Shown here: positions 1 through 10,771 of the stretch, one piece after another
Position numbering within the stretch: the stretch's first letter is position 1
Layout of the letters: every line of letters starts with the position of its first letter
Assembly: GCA_950295325.1 (NCBI GenBank)
Contig: OX485804.1
Coordinates: 60,728,533-60,792,532 of the forward strand
Direction: 5' to 3'
Length of the DNA stretch: 64,000 bases
DNA from: Polytrichum commune
Taxonomy: Eukaryota; Streptophyta; Polytrichopsida; Polytrichales; Polytrichaceae
The notes under the pieces: model-generated
The model's input: only the letters and a program-made list of their open reading frames with translations
Told to the model about the DNA's origin: nothing
Database searches by the model: none
Made by a program: the position numbers and the translations under genes

Positions 1-66
1 GCTTAGTAAATAAAATCCTAAGAGAATAAGCATCAATTCTTTTATTAAATGAATATTTCAAAATAA
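1..66. other. flank left of the large element
   Basis: AT-rich sequence outside the left CACTA terminus. No gene is visible. The 3 bases next to the terminus are TAA, against TTA on the far side, so there is no clean in-register 3-bp target duplication. Confidence 0.4.
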
Positions 67-92
67 CACTATATTCGTTAAATTGAGACTTT
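67..92 (+). repeat. left TIR of the giant element
   Basis: Begins CACTATATTCGTTAAATTGA and ends GACTTT. It is identical to the reverse complement of 16487-16512. Immediately inside (about 82-108) is an imperfect stem-loop of GAGACT/AGTCTC type, a common subterminal feature of CACTA elements. Confidence 0.75.
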
Positions 93-595
93 CTCTAGTC
101 TCAAATTAATATATGGATCAAACAACATTCCGTGTTCCGAAACTATATTGCGAACAATCTCAAATATATTATATGTTCTAATATCCCAAATCTATTATGT
201 GTGGACATAAGCACATATGGTAGAGCACTCAACACCAACTTCATCAATAAAAACACTTTGGGTAGAGCACTCCAAACTAGTTTCACCCAAAAAACATATA
301 AAATGATTTCTATTATTAGCATGGTCAATAAAATATAGACATTGCAACATACAAAGTACATGCAATAAATGCATTTTTCTTCAATGGAAAATTTAGTCCC
401 AAACTTAATAAAAAAATGAACTTCACAATTGTATTGAAATATAGTAAATGGATATTCATCCAACCCCAAACAATATAGCATTCGCAAGTTCTACCCAAAC
501 TTTGCCCCAAGTTTGAGGAGCACACATATGAGTAATATATATTCGTCGAATTACTGTTTACACTATAATCATGCTAACACAATCCTACCAACTTC
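93..595. other. left subterminal region
   Basis: AT-rich and without a credible gene. It contains two copies of a GTAGAGCACTC motif (221-232 and 263-274) and weak relatives of the element's palindrome arms near 462-515. Positions 76-131 are closely matched at 6847-6905, the left end of the miniature copy. Confidence 0.45.
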
Positions 596-1804
596 TCATT
601 CAACGTGGGTTGCTTCTTCTGCGATCCGAGCAAGGTTGTCTTTTGCAAAAGTTATGTACTTTTGAGGGATGGACACTGATCCACTATGATTTTTCCGTGG
701 TTTCCATGCTATGAATATGGAATCTGTATCTACCCAAGATGGACCGTGCTCAGAATCCACCTTCCACCGAAAGTTAGGGTTTGTATCCCAGCCTGTATAA
801 TGCCGAACAACATCTTCATTCCGTGCTGTCGGTCGGTAGTACTCTACTTGTATTTGTCGAAAATGAGGGCTGGAAGTTACAAAATTTGGTTTGGACAAAG
901 CTCTTGCCACCCACACTGGCTTTGCATATGTCTCATCTCCAGGACGCAAAATGAGCATATAACCTTCATGACAATCCACTGCAATGCGGAAAGATGGTGG
1001 CGGACGACTACTAGCAGGCCCCACGTAATGGTCGTCCACATCAAACTCCTCACGAACCTCTCCATTACTCAAAAGACTAGCCTCCGAAGTTTGTACATTG
1101 ACACGTGTTTGTGGCCAAAACCCATGCCTTAAAGTAAGGGGTGTATCTTGATGAAGGTTTGCCAAAGCGCCACGAACACGTGTCCAATATTGTATCCAAC
1201 TTCCGTAACGAAGCCAACACGATCCACCAACATCCGCTACCCTCAAACTCTCCCAATATTGTATGAAGCCTGATATGCCTTTACAAATGTCCTCCAAATT
1301 CTTCATGGGTATTGGTTTGCAAGGCTTAGGCTCTCCGTCAGGCAACATCGTCCTTCCCTCCCCATCAACACGCCATACAAGGAGACCCTCCGGCGGGCTC
1401 CAGTCTTGTGACGTGCACAACAACTTATATTGCATGGCGGGGACACCATCGTCACGCACGTAGAACCGAAATTGTTGTGCCTTCGTATGTCCGATCAATC
1501 GGTGAGCTCCGCTTCGAATATACGGTTCTATAAATGCCTTGAAGTCTGGAACCTCCTTGATCATATGGGGGATGATGGGAATGTTCTCCAAATCCATGTA
1601 CGACTTCATCAACAATGGGATTGTCGGAAAATCCTCCTCGCGCAACTTCATGCTCCACCGCCCAAAAGATGCATCGATATCGTCGTGCGTGTGGCCTACC
1701 AATAGAAAGGACACAAAAACCTCCTTGAAAATGCCTTTCACAACCAACAATGACCAATATGCAAAAACATATCTACTTTTATTGTCCTTCGCACAATTGT
1801 CCAA

Positions 1805-1807
1805 TTA
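1805..1807 (-). other. in-frame TAA in the DUF7869-type gene
   Basis: On the minus strand the frame reads PPTLRV, TAA, LDNCAKDN without other change. The flanking codons stay in frame, so this is a point nonsense change. CAA to TAA (Gln to stop, C to T) is the simplest origin. Confidence 0.75.
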
Positions 1808-2085
1808 GACACGCAGAGTTGGGGGCAAATTCTTGGCAATCACATCTTCACTTGGTGGCTCCGGCAATGAATGCACGCATACATCTCTTCCATCCAAGAC
1901 CGCTTCATATAGAGGTGTTGATCCCGAGTTTTCAAATAACAATCTTGATGAATAGGACGGCGGTTTCTCCAAATCACGTAAAAGCTTTGCAAATGACCCT
2001 ATCGTGTGGTTTGAATCCGCCGGATACAAATCAAGAGCATAATGAGCATACTTGACATCACCATGTCCATGTGCAATCATCCTTG

Positions 2086-2225
2086 TAAAGCCAACCCAAT
2101 GGTTTAATATTCAACTATAACACCAAAAAATTCACATGGTGTACATCTATGGCCCCAAGTACAAACCTAAAGCACAAATTTGTGTTTAGGTAATGCAATG
2201 CAATTGTTATCGAAATCACCTGTAA
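2086..2225 (-). other. possible intron or frame break
   Basis: Coding identity stops after VSVTG near 2222 and resumes at MIAHGHGDVKYAHY (2080) in another frame. A GTGATT donor and a TTTACAAG acceptor can be seen on the minus strand, but joining them leaves the frame one base out. Either the acceptor has shifted or there is a frameshift. Confidence 0.45.
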
Positions 2226-2634
2226 CCGATACAGGAAGCTTAAAAAGGCCGTCCATGGCTTTTATTCGATTTGCAAAACATGGTGAGGCTGTTTTGGCAT
2301 GGTCCATTTTGTCATGGATGATTGTAAGGACCTCCAAAGGCCTAGAGATGGACAAAGCTCTATTTGTGTAGTAATCATTACGGTGTGCCTCTTGCATATT
2401 CATATGCTTGAAATAGTTCATTTGATGTGCGGCATAGGACTCTGTCCCCATCGTGTGTGCATCTCGAAGGCGTTTCAACTTCTCGCATTTGGAACAACGG
2501 GCAAATTTGTCGCCTCGTCTTTTTGTGATGTATTCGCTAAAGTGAGATTTTTTTATTGCACTCAGTTTCGACAACAAAATAGGGTCCAACCCAGCCTTCT
2601 CGCCAACTGCGTTTACGTCCAACAATATGTCTTT

Positions 2635-2637
2635 CTA
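2635..2637 (-). other. in-frame TAG in the DUF7869-type gene
   Basis: The frame reads LPTGTK, TAG, KDILLDVNAV; both sides belong to the same protein. TGG to TAG (Trp) or CAG to TAG (Gln) would explain it; both are C-to-T type transitions on one strand. Confidence 0.7.
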
Positions 2638-3839
2638 TTTCGTGCCTGTAGGAAGAACCTTCTCCACAACCTTTTTACCGGTTGCGAGTGTGCGTGTTTT
2701 GTGCGGCATTGCATCGGCAAGGGGGACAATGATGGTTGCCAGAGTGGCGGTTGCTTGTCTCGTTGCTTCCCTTGGTTTCTTTAAGCCCGTATTCCCATGG
2801 TGACGGGACCGGCGGCCTTCCTTGGCATACGTGGTTTGTCTATAAAATTCCGCTTTCGACACACCGTGAATGATGTACCATGCGGTACAACACACGTCTA
2901 TGCTCTCAAGGGTGATGACCTTGCGACCCGCTCCGTTCACATGTATCGCCCTATGGACATCAAGCTTTTTGGTGGATCTTAGATGGAAATCTCCAATCCA
3001 CATTTCCTCGCGGATGGCCTTCAATTTATCCCTTGGGAACAATTGGCAACAACGATGTACACAACAATCCTTTGTGGCAACTTCTCTAATGGACTCCTCA
3101 CAAAGCAACATTTGACGTTTACACTCATTTGCAGACGGAGTAGGACGTGCCAATGTATCGTACTTCCGTAGGCCTTTCCGTGGCCGAATGTTTGTTTGGA
3201 GCTCTTCTTGGATTTGGATGTGTCGTCGCTCATGCTCATGCAAATTAACCCCATCAATTGTCACATTCCTCAACGGCCACCTTCGCAACGAGAACCTATG
3301 AGTTGGATTCACTTCGGAATGTACGAGTGATTCCAATATAACAACTCCAACGTCTTCGGTGCCAAGGGGGTTTTCATCAATGCAATCTTGTGGATGTGTG
3401 TTACGACAAATACCCTCCGCCACAGCAACTCCACTGTCATTAACAAGTACTACATCCAAATTCACCCATGAAGCTCGTGAAAGCCCAGCACATTCCACAG
3501 TGGGGCAAGAAGGGGCAGATGGCGAAGGACTCCCCAAGTCACCTTCATCTGCACTGTCATCAAAACTATCCTCCCCAACAATGTCTAGCTCATCCCCAGA
3601 CGTAGATTGGGTGTTGCCCATGTCGTCAGAGAAGAAATCCCCTCTTCCACCAACTCCCTCCATTGCGCCTACACACATGGAAAGAATGTAAGGGTCCAAA
3701 AGAATCAAATATCGGAAAATGCAAGACACCATGATCAATGGGGACACCGAGGATGAAGACATTTCCAACACAACTACAATGTGAATTCCCAACATTGTGT
3801 GCAAGTCCAAAACAAGTTCCAGAAATTATTTTGGTGCGG

Positions 3840-4593
3840 GTTTGGGTCGACCGGCCCAAACCTCATAAAAGTCGGACTGAACCCCTAACACACTGGGGTA
3901 GGGGTTTGGGTCGACCGACCCAAACCTCACAAGGGTGCATCCACCCACACCAGGTAGGGGTTTGGGTCGGTCGACCCAAACCTCACAAGGGTCAGAAAAA
4001 AAAACCCTAACACACTGGGGTAGGGGTTTGGGTCGACCGACCCAAACCTCACAAGGGTACATCCACCCACACCAGGTAGGGGTTTGGGTCGGTCGACCCA
4101 AACTTGATAAGGGTCAGGAAAAAACCCTAACACACTGGGGTAGGGGTTTGGGTCGACCGACCCAAACCTCACAAGGGTGCATCCACCCACACCAGGTAGT
4201 GGTTTGGGTCGGTCGACCCAAACCTAACAAGGGTCAGAAAAAAACCCTAACACACTGGAGTAGGGGTTTGGGTCGACCGACCCAAACCTCACAAGGGTAC
4301 ATCCACCCACACCACGTAGGGGTTTGGGTCGGTCGACCCAAACCTGATAAGGGTCAGGAAAAAACCCTAACACACTGGGGGTAGGGGTTTGGGTCGACCG
4401 ACCCAAACCTCACAAGAATACATCCACCCACACCATGTAGTGGTTTGGGTCGGTCGACCCAAACCTGATAAAGGTCAGGAAAAAAACCCTAAGACACTGG
4501 GGTAGGGGTTTGGGTCGACCGACCCAAACTTCACAAGGGTCAGACATAAACCCTAACACACTAGTGGACAGGTTTGGGTCGGTCGACCCAAAC
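3840..4593. repeat. 13-copy palindrome array, about 120-bp higher-order repeat
   Basis: Thirteen 22-bp sites start at 3840, 3904, 3960, 4026, 4082, 4146, 4202, 4266, 4322, 4387, 4443, 4508 and 4572. Arms are GTTTGGGTCG and CGACCCAAAC with a 2-nt centre. The centre alternates AC and GT, so orientation flips at each site, and spacing alternates about 56 and 64 bp, giving a 120-122-bp unit. Spacers alternate between CATCCACCCACACCAGGTAG and CAGAAAAAACCCTAACACAC types. The array begins 177 bp upstream of the DUF7869-type start codon, so it lies in that gene's promoter region. Open frames across it (RPKP/STQT repeats) are by-products. Confidence 0.92.
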
Positions 4594-5507
4594 CTCATAG
4601 GGTCAGACTCAAAACCCGCCAACACTAGTATAAAGGTGAAGGTTCGCCCAAGTACACCACAAAATCCGGCGTATAATGCGGCGGATATTGCGTGGTGTGT
4701 TGAATTTGAGCTCATTGCAAAGTTCACGGTGGGTTTGCATGGTGTGGATAGGTGCTCATGAACTTGCATGCTATGGATAAGTGCTCATGAACGGCAGCAT
4801 GCACGAACCTTGAAGTACAGCTCCTACTAAGAGTTCTCTCTACGAATTCGACAGCGGGAGAAGAGAAAAAAAGGACCGACTTTTGGGGGGTGCGCCCCTT
4901 TATACTATCCACCTCCGCTTCCCAGACTTAGTCATTGGATGCCTTCCCCGCCTTCTTCTCTTGCAGAGGTTATTTCAAACCTCCTGACAGAATTCCCCGT
5001 TTTCTGTTTATAGTAGAAAAATGCGCATCTATCAATGCCCCTCTGATACCCCAGCCGTCATATGACTTAGTCTATGTTATTTAATCTATTTGTTTTGTTT
5101 TGTGTGGATATGACATACGCCATTGGGAGGAAGGGTGGCGGCCACATTAATTTTTTCAAGTATCATCAAGGTATATTTTAACCAATATGTAGACCCAAAC
5201 ACAACTCCATTCAATGCTTTCAAGTGTAAACCTATTTAGGTGGGGTTTGGGCGATTTGGAGGCTGCAATTATGAGAGAGTTTCCAAGGCTTGAGGCCATT
5301 GTCATAATGAATAGAATTATTTATTTGTCCCCCCTAAACCCTAAACCCTAGAACCTTGCTCTATTATCTCGCATGCAAGAGTGGCAATGACGAACGTATG
5401 TGGACGTTGTTAAGGGGATACTAACTACCAATGTCCCTTTCTAGTTCAATCTTTTAATGTTACTTGAATCCATCCTCAAGTTCACTTCAAGTTTACTAAT
5501 GTGTGAG
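4594..5507. other. non-coding stretch inside the element
   Basis: No gene is recognised. It holds a duplicated CATGAACxxGCATG-type segment at about 4740-4800, purine-rich sequence near 4855-4890, and a short telomere-like CCCTAAACCCTAAACCCTAG tract at 5331-5350. Confidence 0.4.
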
Positions 5508-6325
5508 AGCAAAACATCCAAGATTGGACCCTAAACCCTTATAACATCCACAACATGAAATACGCATTGACTAAATACAAAACCAATTAGGATATCATGT
5601 TTAAACGTCCCATATAACATATTAACATGATCAAGATTGTATTTACTATGACCTTCCGATTAGACTCTTCTTCATATTATGCAAACAATATATGTTATAT
5701 CTTCCTCCATTATCTAATACACGTGGAGAGAACAATGAATAACAACATGATGTTGTGCTTCTCCGATTTACTTTTACATGACATTCCATATATTAAATAC
5801 ATCATGAACGATGGTTTATTAGCGACTAATATGTGATTCCCTAAAGTGAGCGAAACATCCAAAGTTGGACCCCTAGCCCCTATTAACATCCACAATATTT
5901 CATGTTATTTGAATAAACACACGACCAATCAATATATCGCGTTTAAACGTCTCGAATAACAAATTAACATAATCAACATCGTCTTCACTATAACCTTCCT
6001 ATAAGACTCTTCTCACGAGTAAGACAATGTTATACATTGACATTGGATAGATTAATATGTTATAACCCTATCTCCTATCTCCTAAACCCTAAACCCTAAA
6101 CCCTAAACACCAAATGTAGTTGTGGTTCACTGATGCCCCCATATACAAACAACATCTATTTTATCTTGCGCCATCATCTAATATACATGGAAGGAACAGG
6201 GAATAACAACATGATTGCTTGAATGGCTTCATTTGATGTTGTGCTTATCCCATTTACTCTTATATCACAATCTATATATTAAATAAATCATGAACCATGA
6301 TTTATTGGCGACTATGTGATTCGTG
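5508..6325. repeat. degenerate tandem duplication of about 340 bp
   Basis: About 5508-5850 and 5847-6325 align along their length. Shared blocks include AAACATCCA(A)G(A)TTGGACC, TTTAAACGTC, the ATTAACAT.ATCAA block, TAGACTCTTCT and AAATACATCATGAAC/GATGGTTTATT. The second copy carries an extra insert that includes the telomere-like tract at 6081-6109. No coding function is seen. Confidence 0.7.
6081..6109. repeat. interstitial telomere-like CCCTAAA tract
   Basis: About four consecutive CCCTAAA units. TTTAGGG is the telomere repeat of most land plants and many green algae. Too short to be a true telomere; useful only as a lineage hint. Confidence 0.8.
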
Positions 6326-6840
6326 AAAGTCACGATCTAAGGGATGTACTTAAAACTTGAGCATGTTCGCATTTTCAAATAAGGATCGTGCATTTCAAAA
6401 CCCTTGCAAAATGCAGTTGGGGAAGGTATTCATTTATTAGGCTCCACACTCAATTATTCTAAATTGTTCCACATGTTGGGGGGTGTGGGTAATCTTTTTT
6501 TTTTCATTCAATATCGTGTGAATTGTTGGCATCATTGGTAAGGACTAAATGTGAATGGTTACATCGTTAAATATAACGCAATTATATGGTTTAAATTTTC
6601 TAACATGCTCAAACAAAAGAGAAACCAATGCCTTCAATGATTTTGGAAAATTTAGGGTATGGTGTCATGTAAGTAGGGAATAAGTATTAGTTTAGCATAA
6701 AGTTTTGTTGTAAGAATGCGCTGGCTATATAAATGGTTAGTTTTGTAGAATAACACATTTTATGTAGCACCTTAGGGTACTCCATAGTTCTTTTGAAAAA
6801 ACTAATAAGGGTTTAGAGCAGGGTCCAAAAGAACCTAAAC
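6326..6840. other. non-coding stretch
   Basis: AT-rich sequence between the degenerate duplication and the miniature element. No gene, motif site or repeat was recognised. Confidence 0.35.
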
Positions 6841-7093
6841 CCTAAAATTCGCTAATTTGAGATTTTCTCTTCTCTCAAATTAATATATGGACCACAACAA
6901 CATAGTGTAATGTTTGGGTCGTCCTACCTAAACCATCTTCATATGAGATCTTAATTGCGTTCTTGATATGAACACCCGCTTCAAAGTATTTGCATCTTAC
7001 AACATTCTCCAATGTACGTGCGATTTTATCCATTTTCTTATATTTGTAACTTTCTCAAAATGCCGAAAAAATCCCAAATTAACGAATATACCG
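6841..7093. mobile_element. 253-bp miniature with both ends of the giant element
   Basis: The left half (6847-6905, ATTCGCTAATTTGAGATTTT onward) matches 76-131. The right half (about 6950-7093, ACACCCGCTTCAAAGT through AACGAATATA) matches 16385-16509. Its ends are therefore diverged versions of the giant element's TIRs, with almost the whole interior missing and one palindrome-like site at 6912-6933. This is the structure of an internal-deletion, MITE-like derivative, here nested inside a full-length relative. Confidence 0.7.
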
Positions 7094-7740
7094 ATTAAAA
7101 CAAATGCAGCCTACAAAATTAGTGACTTAGCCTATAAAATTTTGAAAGTGTAGGACAAAGAGCCTATGGACAATTTAAAAACATAGGATATCAACCTATG
7201 TGATAAAAACATTTAGGAAATTTTGCCTAAATTTTTTTTAAAAGAAAGGATTTTAGCCATTCATCCTTCTTCAAATTGGGAAATTAGTTGGCCTAAGTAC
7301 ATATCTTTAGGCTATATCTTGCAGGAAGAGTAGAGGTTGAATGAGAACATGGTGAGAACTTTCACCCTTAAACTCATTTGAATTTTAGCAACCTTTCAAA
7401 ACTTATAATCAACTCTTTAAAAAAGACTTGGTTAATCCTTGGCCTTCAAACGTGGTGAAAGGCTTAGCCAGGTTCAATTCCTGCCAAGGATCCCACTTAG
7501 TACTCAAATTTTGATTTTAAAACCTACAACATTAAAAGATATGAAGGATTTTAACCTACTAAAATTTAGTTTTGAGGCAATTGGCGAGGAACTTACAAAC
7601 TCAAAAGGTTTTCAACTTACAAAAAGTTGATATTGTAGAATGCAACCTATGCTATGAGGCAAATAGCCTATGTACTCTTAAAGAGGTAGGCCCGCTAAGG
7701 GTTTAGAGTCAAGCGTTATGATTTAGGTTTTAGGGTTCCC
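7094..7740. other. non-coding stretch upstream of the ParB-like gene
   Basis: AT-rich with repeated short blocks (CCTATGNAAAAA..., TTTTAGCC). A tRNA-like 3' half with a B-box match GGTTCAATTCC occurs at 7471-7481 but no full cloverleaf was found. No gene was recognised. Confidence 0.35.
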
Positions 7741-7938
7741 TGTAACCCTGTTTCCGTGGGTGCCCTAATCCTGTGGGCACCCTATTCATGCGGTTGGGGG
7801 CCAATGCCCGAGGTAAACAAAACCCCAACCGTCGCATTTCTCATTTCTTTCTCTCTCTCTCTCTCCGCGCCTCGCTTGGAAGCGCCGCCTCTCCTGAAGC
7901 GCCGCTTTCGCAAAGCGCCGCGGCGAATCAGGCTTGGT
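7741..7938 (+). promoter_or_regulatory. putative promoter and non-coding first exon
   Basis: A sharp rise in GC content, a short inverted repeat GGGTGCCC/GGGCACCC (about 7758-7782), a CT-rich leader (TTTCTCTCTCTCTCTCTC, about 7850-7868) and then G|GTAAGT at 7939. This looks like a plant core promoter and 5' UTR exon ending at a good splice donor. The matching acceptor is directly before the ATG at 9226. Inferred from composition and splice signals only. Confidence 0.45.
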
Positions 7939-8224
7939 GTAAGTTAACCCTTCATTCTCCCGCGTTCATTGCTTTCTTCTGCATCTTCTTTTCCCTCCTT
8001 TCTTTTGCTCTTCAATAGAATAGCCCTTGTGCAATCTTAGAAGTTAGGAAGAGTTTTGAAAGAAACAGAAACATACGGAGGAAGGTTTTAGAGCATGAGA
8101 GTGAAGGAAGTTAGCAAAAGAGTGTTGAAGAGTATTGGAAAGTGCTGAAGGAAGTTAGTAGAACATTCGGTAGTAGATAAAGCTTCAATTTGGGAGGTCC
8201 AGGTGTTTGTACTGGAAGTTTTAG

Positions 8225-8530
8225 GAGTGCTTGTGAAATTCAAGAGTTCTTTAAGAGTATCAAGAGTTGTTTGAGAGTTTTCGAAGTCGTTTGAGAGATT
8301 CAGTAGTTTTGTGAGGGATTCAGGAGTGGGTTTAGACATTTCGAAGTCTTTTGAGAGGTTTAGTAGTTGTGTGTGAGATTCAGGAGTTGGTTTGGACATT
8401 TCGAAGGCTTTTGAGAGGTTTAGTAGTTGTGTGTGAGATTCAGGAGTTGGTTTAGACATTTCGAAGTCTTTTGAGAGATTCAGTAGTTCTGTGTGAGATT
8501 CAGGAGTTGGTTGAGAGATCCAAGAGCTAT
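8225..8530. repeat. 60-bp tandem repeat
   Basis: Successive units starting near 8279, 8339, 8399 and 8459 share TTTCGAAGTCTTTTGAGAG and GATTCAGGAGTTGGTTT, with a more diverged unit on each side. An open minus-strand frame across it (MSKPTPESHTQLLNLSK repeats) follows from the 60-bp period and is probably not a gene. Confidence 0.85.
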
Positions 8531-8771
8531 TTGAGAGAGTTGATACTTGTTTGAAAGTTTCTCATTGAACTTTCTCACAGTTTGTTTGATATTGAGAATT
8601 ATTGGAAGAACAACCTGCTCTACTCCAAATTGTCTGCACAACATCTTTGAAAGGTATTGTGTTTTATTTTAACCAATATGTGTTTGTATATTCACGGTTT
8701 TGTAGCATACACAATGCATAAGCATTGTATATGCTAGATGCCAAGTTTTAAAAATACATTAAAATAATACT

Positions 8772-9199
8772 ATTTGGGGAGACGACCCAAACACAGCCTT
8801 TTGTATGGGTCGACTGACCCAAACACAGCCTCTTGTTTGGGTCGACCGACCCAAACACAGCCCCAAACACAGCCCCTTGTTTGGGTCGCTCGACCCAAAC
8901 ACAAAACAAAGCATCATGTTTGGGTCGAACGATCCAAACTAAATCTTCTAATTATAAACTCATAAAGAAATCCATGATTTTTGCATCAATATAAAATTCA
9001 CATCAACCCAAAATAATAATCAAGGAATGTATCAAGGAAAAGTATCAAAGAATCCTGCATGTCACAAACAATATAAAATGAAAATCCACCCAATAATCAC
9101 AACATTCTTATTATCATTACAAATGATGCTGAAATATATAAATACACAATCCACCTAAACCTATTCATGTCGTAGATGTTTGGGTCGAACGACCGAAAC
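8772..9199. repeat. palindrome cluster upstream of the ParB-like gene
   Basis: Six copies or variants of the element's 22-bp palindrome start at 8772, 8803, 8835, 8879, 8918 and 9178. The copy at 8835 is intact; the others differ by one to several bases (centre CT, AA or CTG variants). The last lies only 27 bp before the start codon at 9226. Confidence 0.85.
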
Positions 9200-9225
9200 T
9201 AACTTTGCAGATTATTTTCTTACAG

Positions 9226-10551
9226 ATGGCTCCAAAGAAAAGACCCGGCGAAAGGTGGTTCATGCCTGCGCCGGACATGTTGTGGCAGGAGCACGAAACC
9301 CCGCATGATGGCTCCTATTCCCCTAAGGACGGGCTTGTCCTCGCTTGGTCTATTCAAGTAGTCAAAGCCTCAACATACAAAATGATTTTTGTTGTCAAGG
9401 TGGGAACCGTGGAGAAACACACCTGGGCGACTCTTACGGGATGGGAGGTCGCATCGGTACAGTCTCTTGGAGACTATACCGACGTCATCCTCGAGAACTC
9501 GGCTGTGCAGAACGCGCATATGTTCATGCACCAGTTCTCCAAGCCTTTCGACGCACTCTATGCAAGAGAGTCCTGTGTCGAACCAGAAGTTATCAAGCCG
9601 GAGACAATATTTATCGATGGGGGTACATCGAATACCAAGGTCTCAAGCCGGTTCACAAAACTAAAACATGCAATAACCGTGCTGAACAGGGGCCTGCAAA
9701 GCAAAACCAAATCACAGCAACCTGTGAGGCGGAAAGCTCCCACAGAGGAAGGAGCAGGGTCGTCAAGACCTCAATCGGTGAGGATGCCGCTACCAGTACC
9801 GGCTGACTCGCGTAGGACCACTCCCTCCCAAACACCTACGAATAGTGAGACCCCTACACCTTCTGGGAGCCGTCAAACAACTCCATCCAAGAGGGCGAGA
9901 GAGTCATCTGTGATGACTGACGAGCCAGTCTCACCGGAGTTGCGCATGCCGAAGCCCGGCGAAGAGGTGGATGCAGGGGAGCTGCAGAAAATCATGAACA
10001 ATTTCACGACGAAATGCTCCCACTGTTTTTTCATGGGCAGGGATTTCAAGTTCGACGTGAACATCAGCCAGTGCCATCTAGCGCCACCGGAGAAGTGTGT
10101 CCGGGCAAAGGAGGACGCCTACGTTGACTGGATAATCGCGTAGATCGTTTGCGAGCAGTTTAAAAACGACAGGCAAACGATTGTAGTGATGCCACAGGGT
10201 CTCAAGAAAATGCCTACACCTGAAATGTGGCCAACAATTCAGAAGGGCGATTTTTGGTTGATAGACGGCCAACACAGCGTGGAGGCATCCAAGAAAATCC
10301 AACTCATGAATGAGTGGGACGATCCCAACAATCAGAAGGAAAAGCTGAAGGTTTGGAAGGCACTGGTGGTGTGGTCTGACGACGAGACCAAGCTCAGCGA
10401 CATCTCCCGGTACTTCAATATGGGAAACAAGAAGAGGGCCTACCAAGCTTCCTGGATAAGGAATATCATGGCCTCGCGGGAGGTGTGGGAGTTCTATGGT
10501 AGGCCTCCCAAGGAGAGGGAGAATGCGAAGGACAAGAATCCCAAGTGGGAG
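9226..10551 (+). CDS. exon 1: N-terminal region and ParB-like domain
   Basis: Opens MAPKKRPGERWFMPAPDMLW. A Ser/Thr/Pro-rich linker (TPSQTPTNSETPTPSGSR) separates an unknown domain from the ParB-like domain. The ParB-like part runs from FDVNISQCHLAPPEKC through AYVDWIIA, an in-frame TAG (10141-10143), IVCEQFKNDRQTIVVMPQ, to GDFWLIDGQHSVEASKK and DISRYFNMGNKKRAYQ. This matches the ParB/Srx pattern of a proposal helix followed by a DG-H-x-x-A loop. Ends WE|GTGAGT. Confidence 0.6.
10141..10143 (+). other. in-frame TAG within the ParB-like domain
   Basis: The frame reads VDWIIA, TAG, IVCEQFKND; both sides are the same domain with no shift. CAG to TAG is the simplest origin. Confidence 0.75.
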
Positions 10552-10771
10552 GTGAGTATTGTTTGGGTCGACCGACCCAAACTCCTGGTGCAGTCTTGTG
10601 TTTTTTTTAGTTTGGGTCGATCGACCCAAACAACTGTTGCAGTCTTGTGTTTTTTTTCAGTTTGGGTCGATCGACCCAAACTCTTGTTGTAGATGTTGGT
10701 CATGATATGGTTTGGAAATCACATGTACTTAACTAACACGCATTCAAATGTTTTGTTTTGTTCACGTGCAG
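10552..10771 (+). other. intron 1, carrying three palindrome sites
   Basis: GTGAGT donor and TTCACGTGCAG acceptor, phase 0. Sites begin at 10561, 10610 and 10660. The last two have centre AT, making each 22-mer a perfect self-complementary palindrome. Confidence 0.75.

Larger units (their letters stand above)
596..3663 (-). pseudogene. DUF7869-type, transposase-like gene, broken
   Basis: Three open segments on the minus strand belong to one protein: 3663-2635, 2634-2167 and about 2080-596. The chosen start is the Met at 3663 (MEGVGGRGDF). The N-terminal part has cysteine-rich blocks (CCVHRCCQLF; FARCSKCEKLKRLRD). The C-terminal part has LDNCAKDNKSRYVF followed by LLVGHTHDDIDASFGRW, the hallmark of DUF7869-type proteins, which I take to be an RNase H-like nuclease fold resembling DDE transposases; this assignment is inference. 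Lesions: TAG at 2635-2637 (GTK*KDI), TAA at 1805-1807 just before LDNC, and a frame change between 2167 and 2080 (VTG to MIAHGHGD) with no in-frame GT-AG solution. It ends in TGA at 596. It reads away from the palindrome array at 3840-4593. It may have been the element's transposase. Confidence 0.72.
7939..9225 (+). other. putative 5' UTR intron of the ParB-like gene
   Basis: Runs from GTAAGT to TTTTCTTACAG immediately before ATGGCTCC. It contains a 60-bp tandem repeat block and six palindrome sites. Confidence 0.45.

Noticed and set aside
143-525. Short membrane-protein-like frames near the left end
   Set aside because: AT-rich frames giving Ile/Phe/Leu/Tyr by composition; no motif and inside the subterminal zone.
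3840-4593. CRISPR-like array
   Set aside because: The spacers are themselves two alternating repeat types, the repeats flip orientation, and the setting is a plant-type nuclear genome.
3826-4769. Long open frames over the palindrome array with RPKP/STQT/VDPN peptide repeats
   Set aside because: All six frames are similarly open because the about 120-bp unit lacks stops in several frames. The peptides are translations of the palindrome in both orientations.
5331-6109. Chromosome end
   Set aside because: The CCCTAAA tracts are a few units long and embedded in other sequence.
7437-7489. tRNA gene suggested by CCTTGGC/GCCAAGG and a B-box-like GGTTCAATTCC
   Set aside because: Only about 53 nt, with no D arm or anticodon arm in register.
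8088-8459. 123-codon minus-strand frame with a 20-residue peptide repeat
   Set aside because: It is the translation of the 60-bp tandem repeat inside a putative leader intron of the opposite strand.
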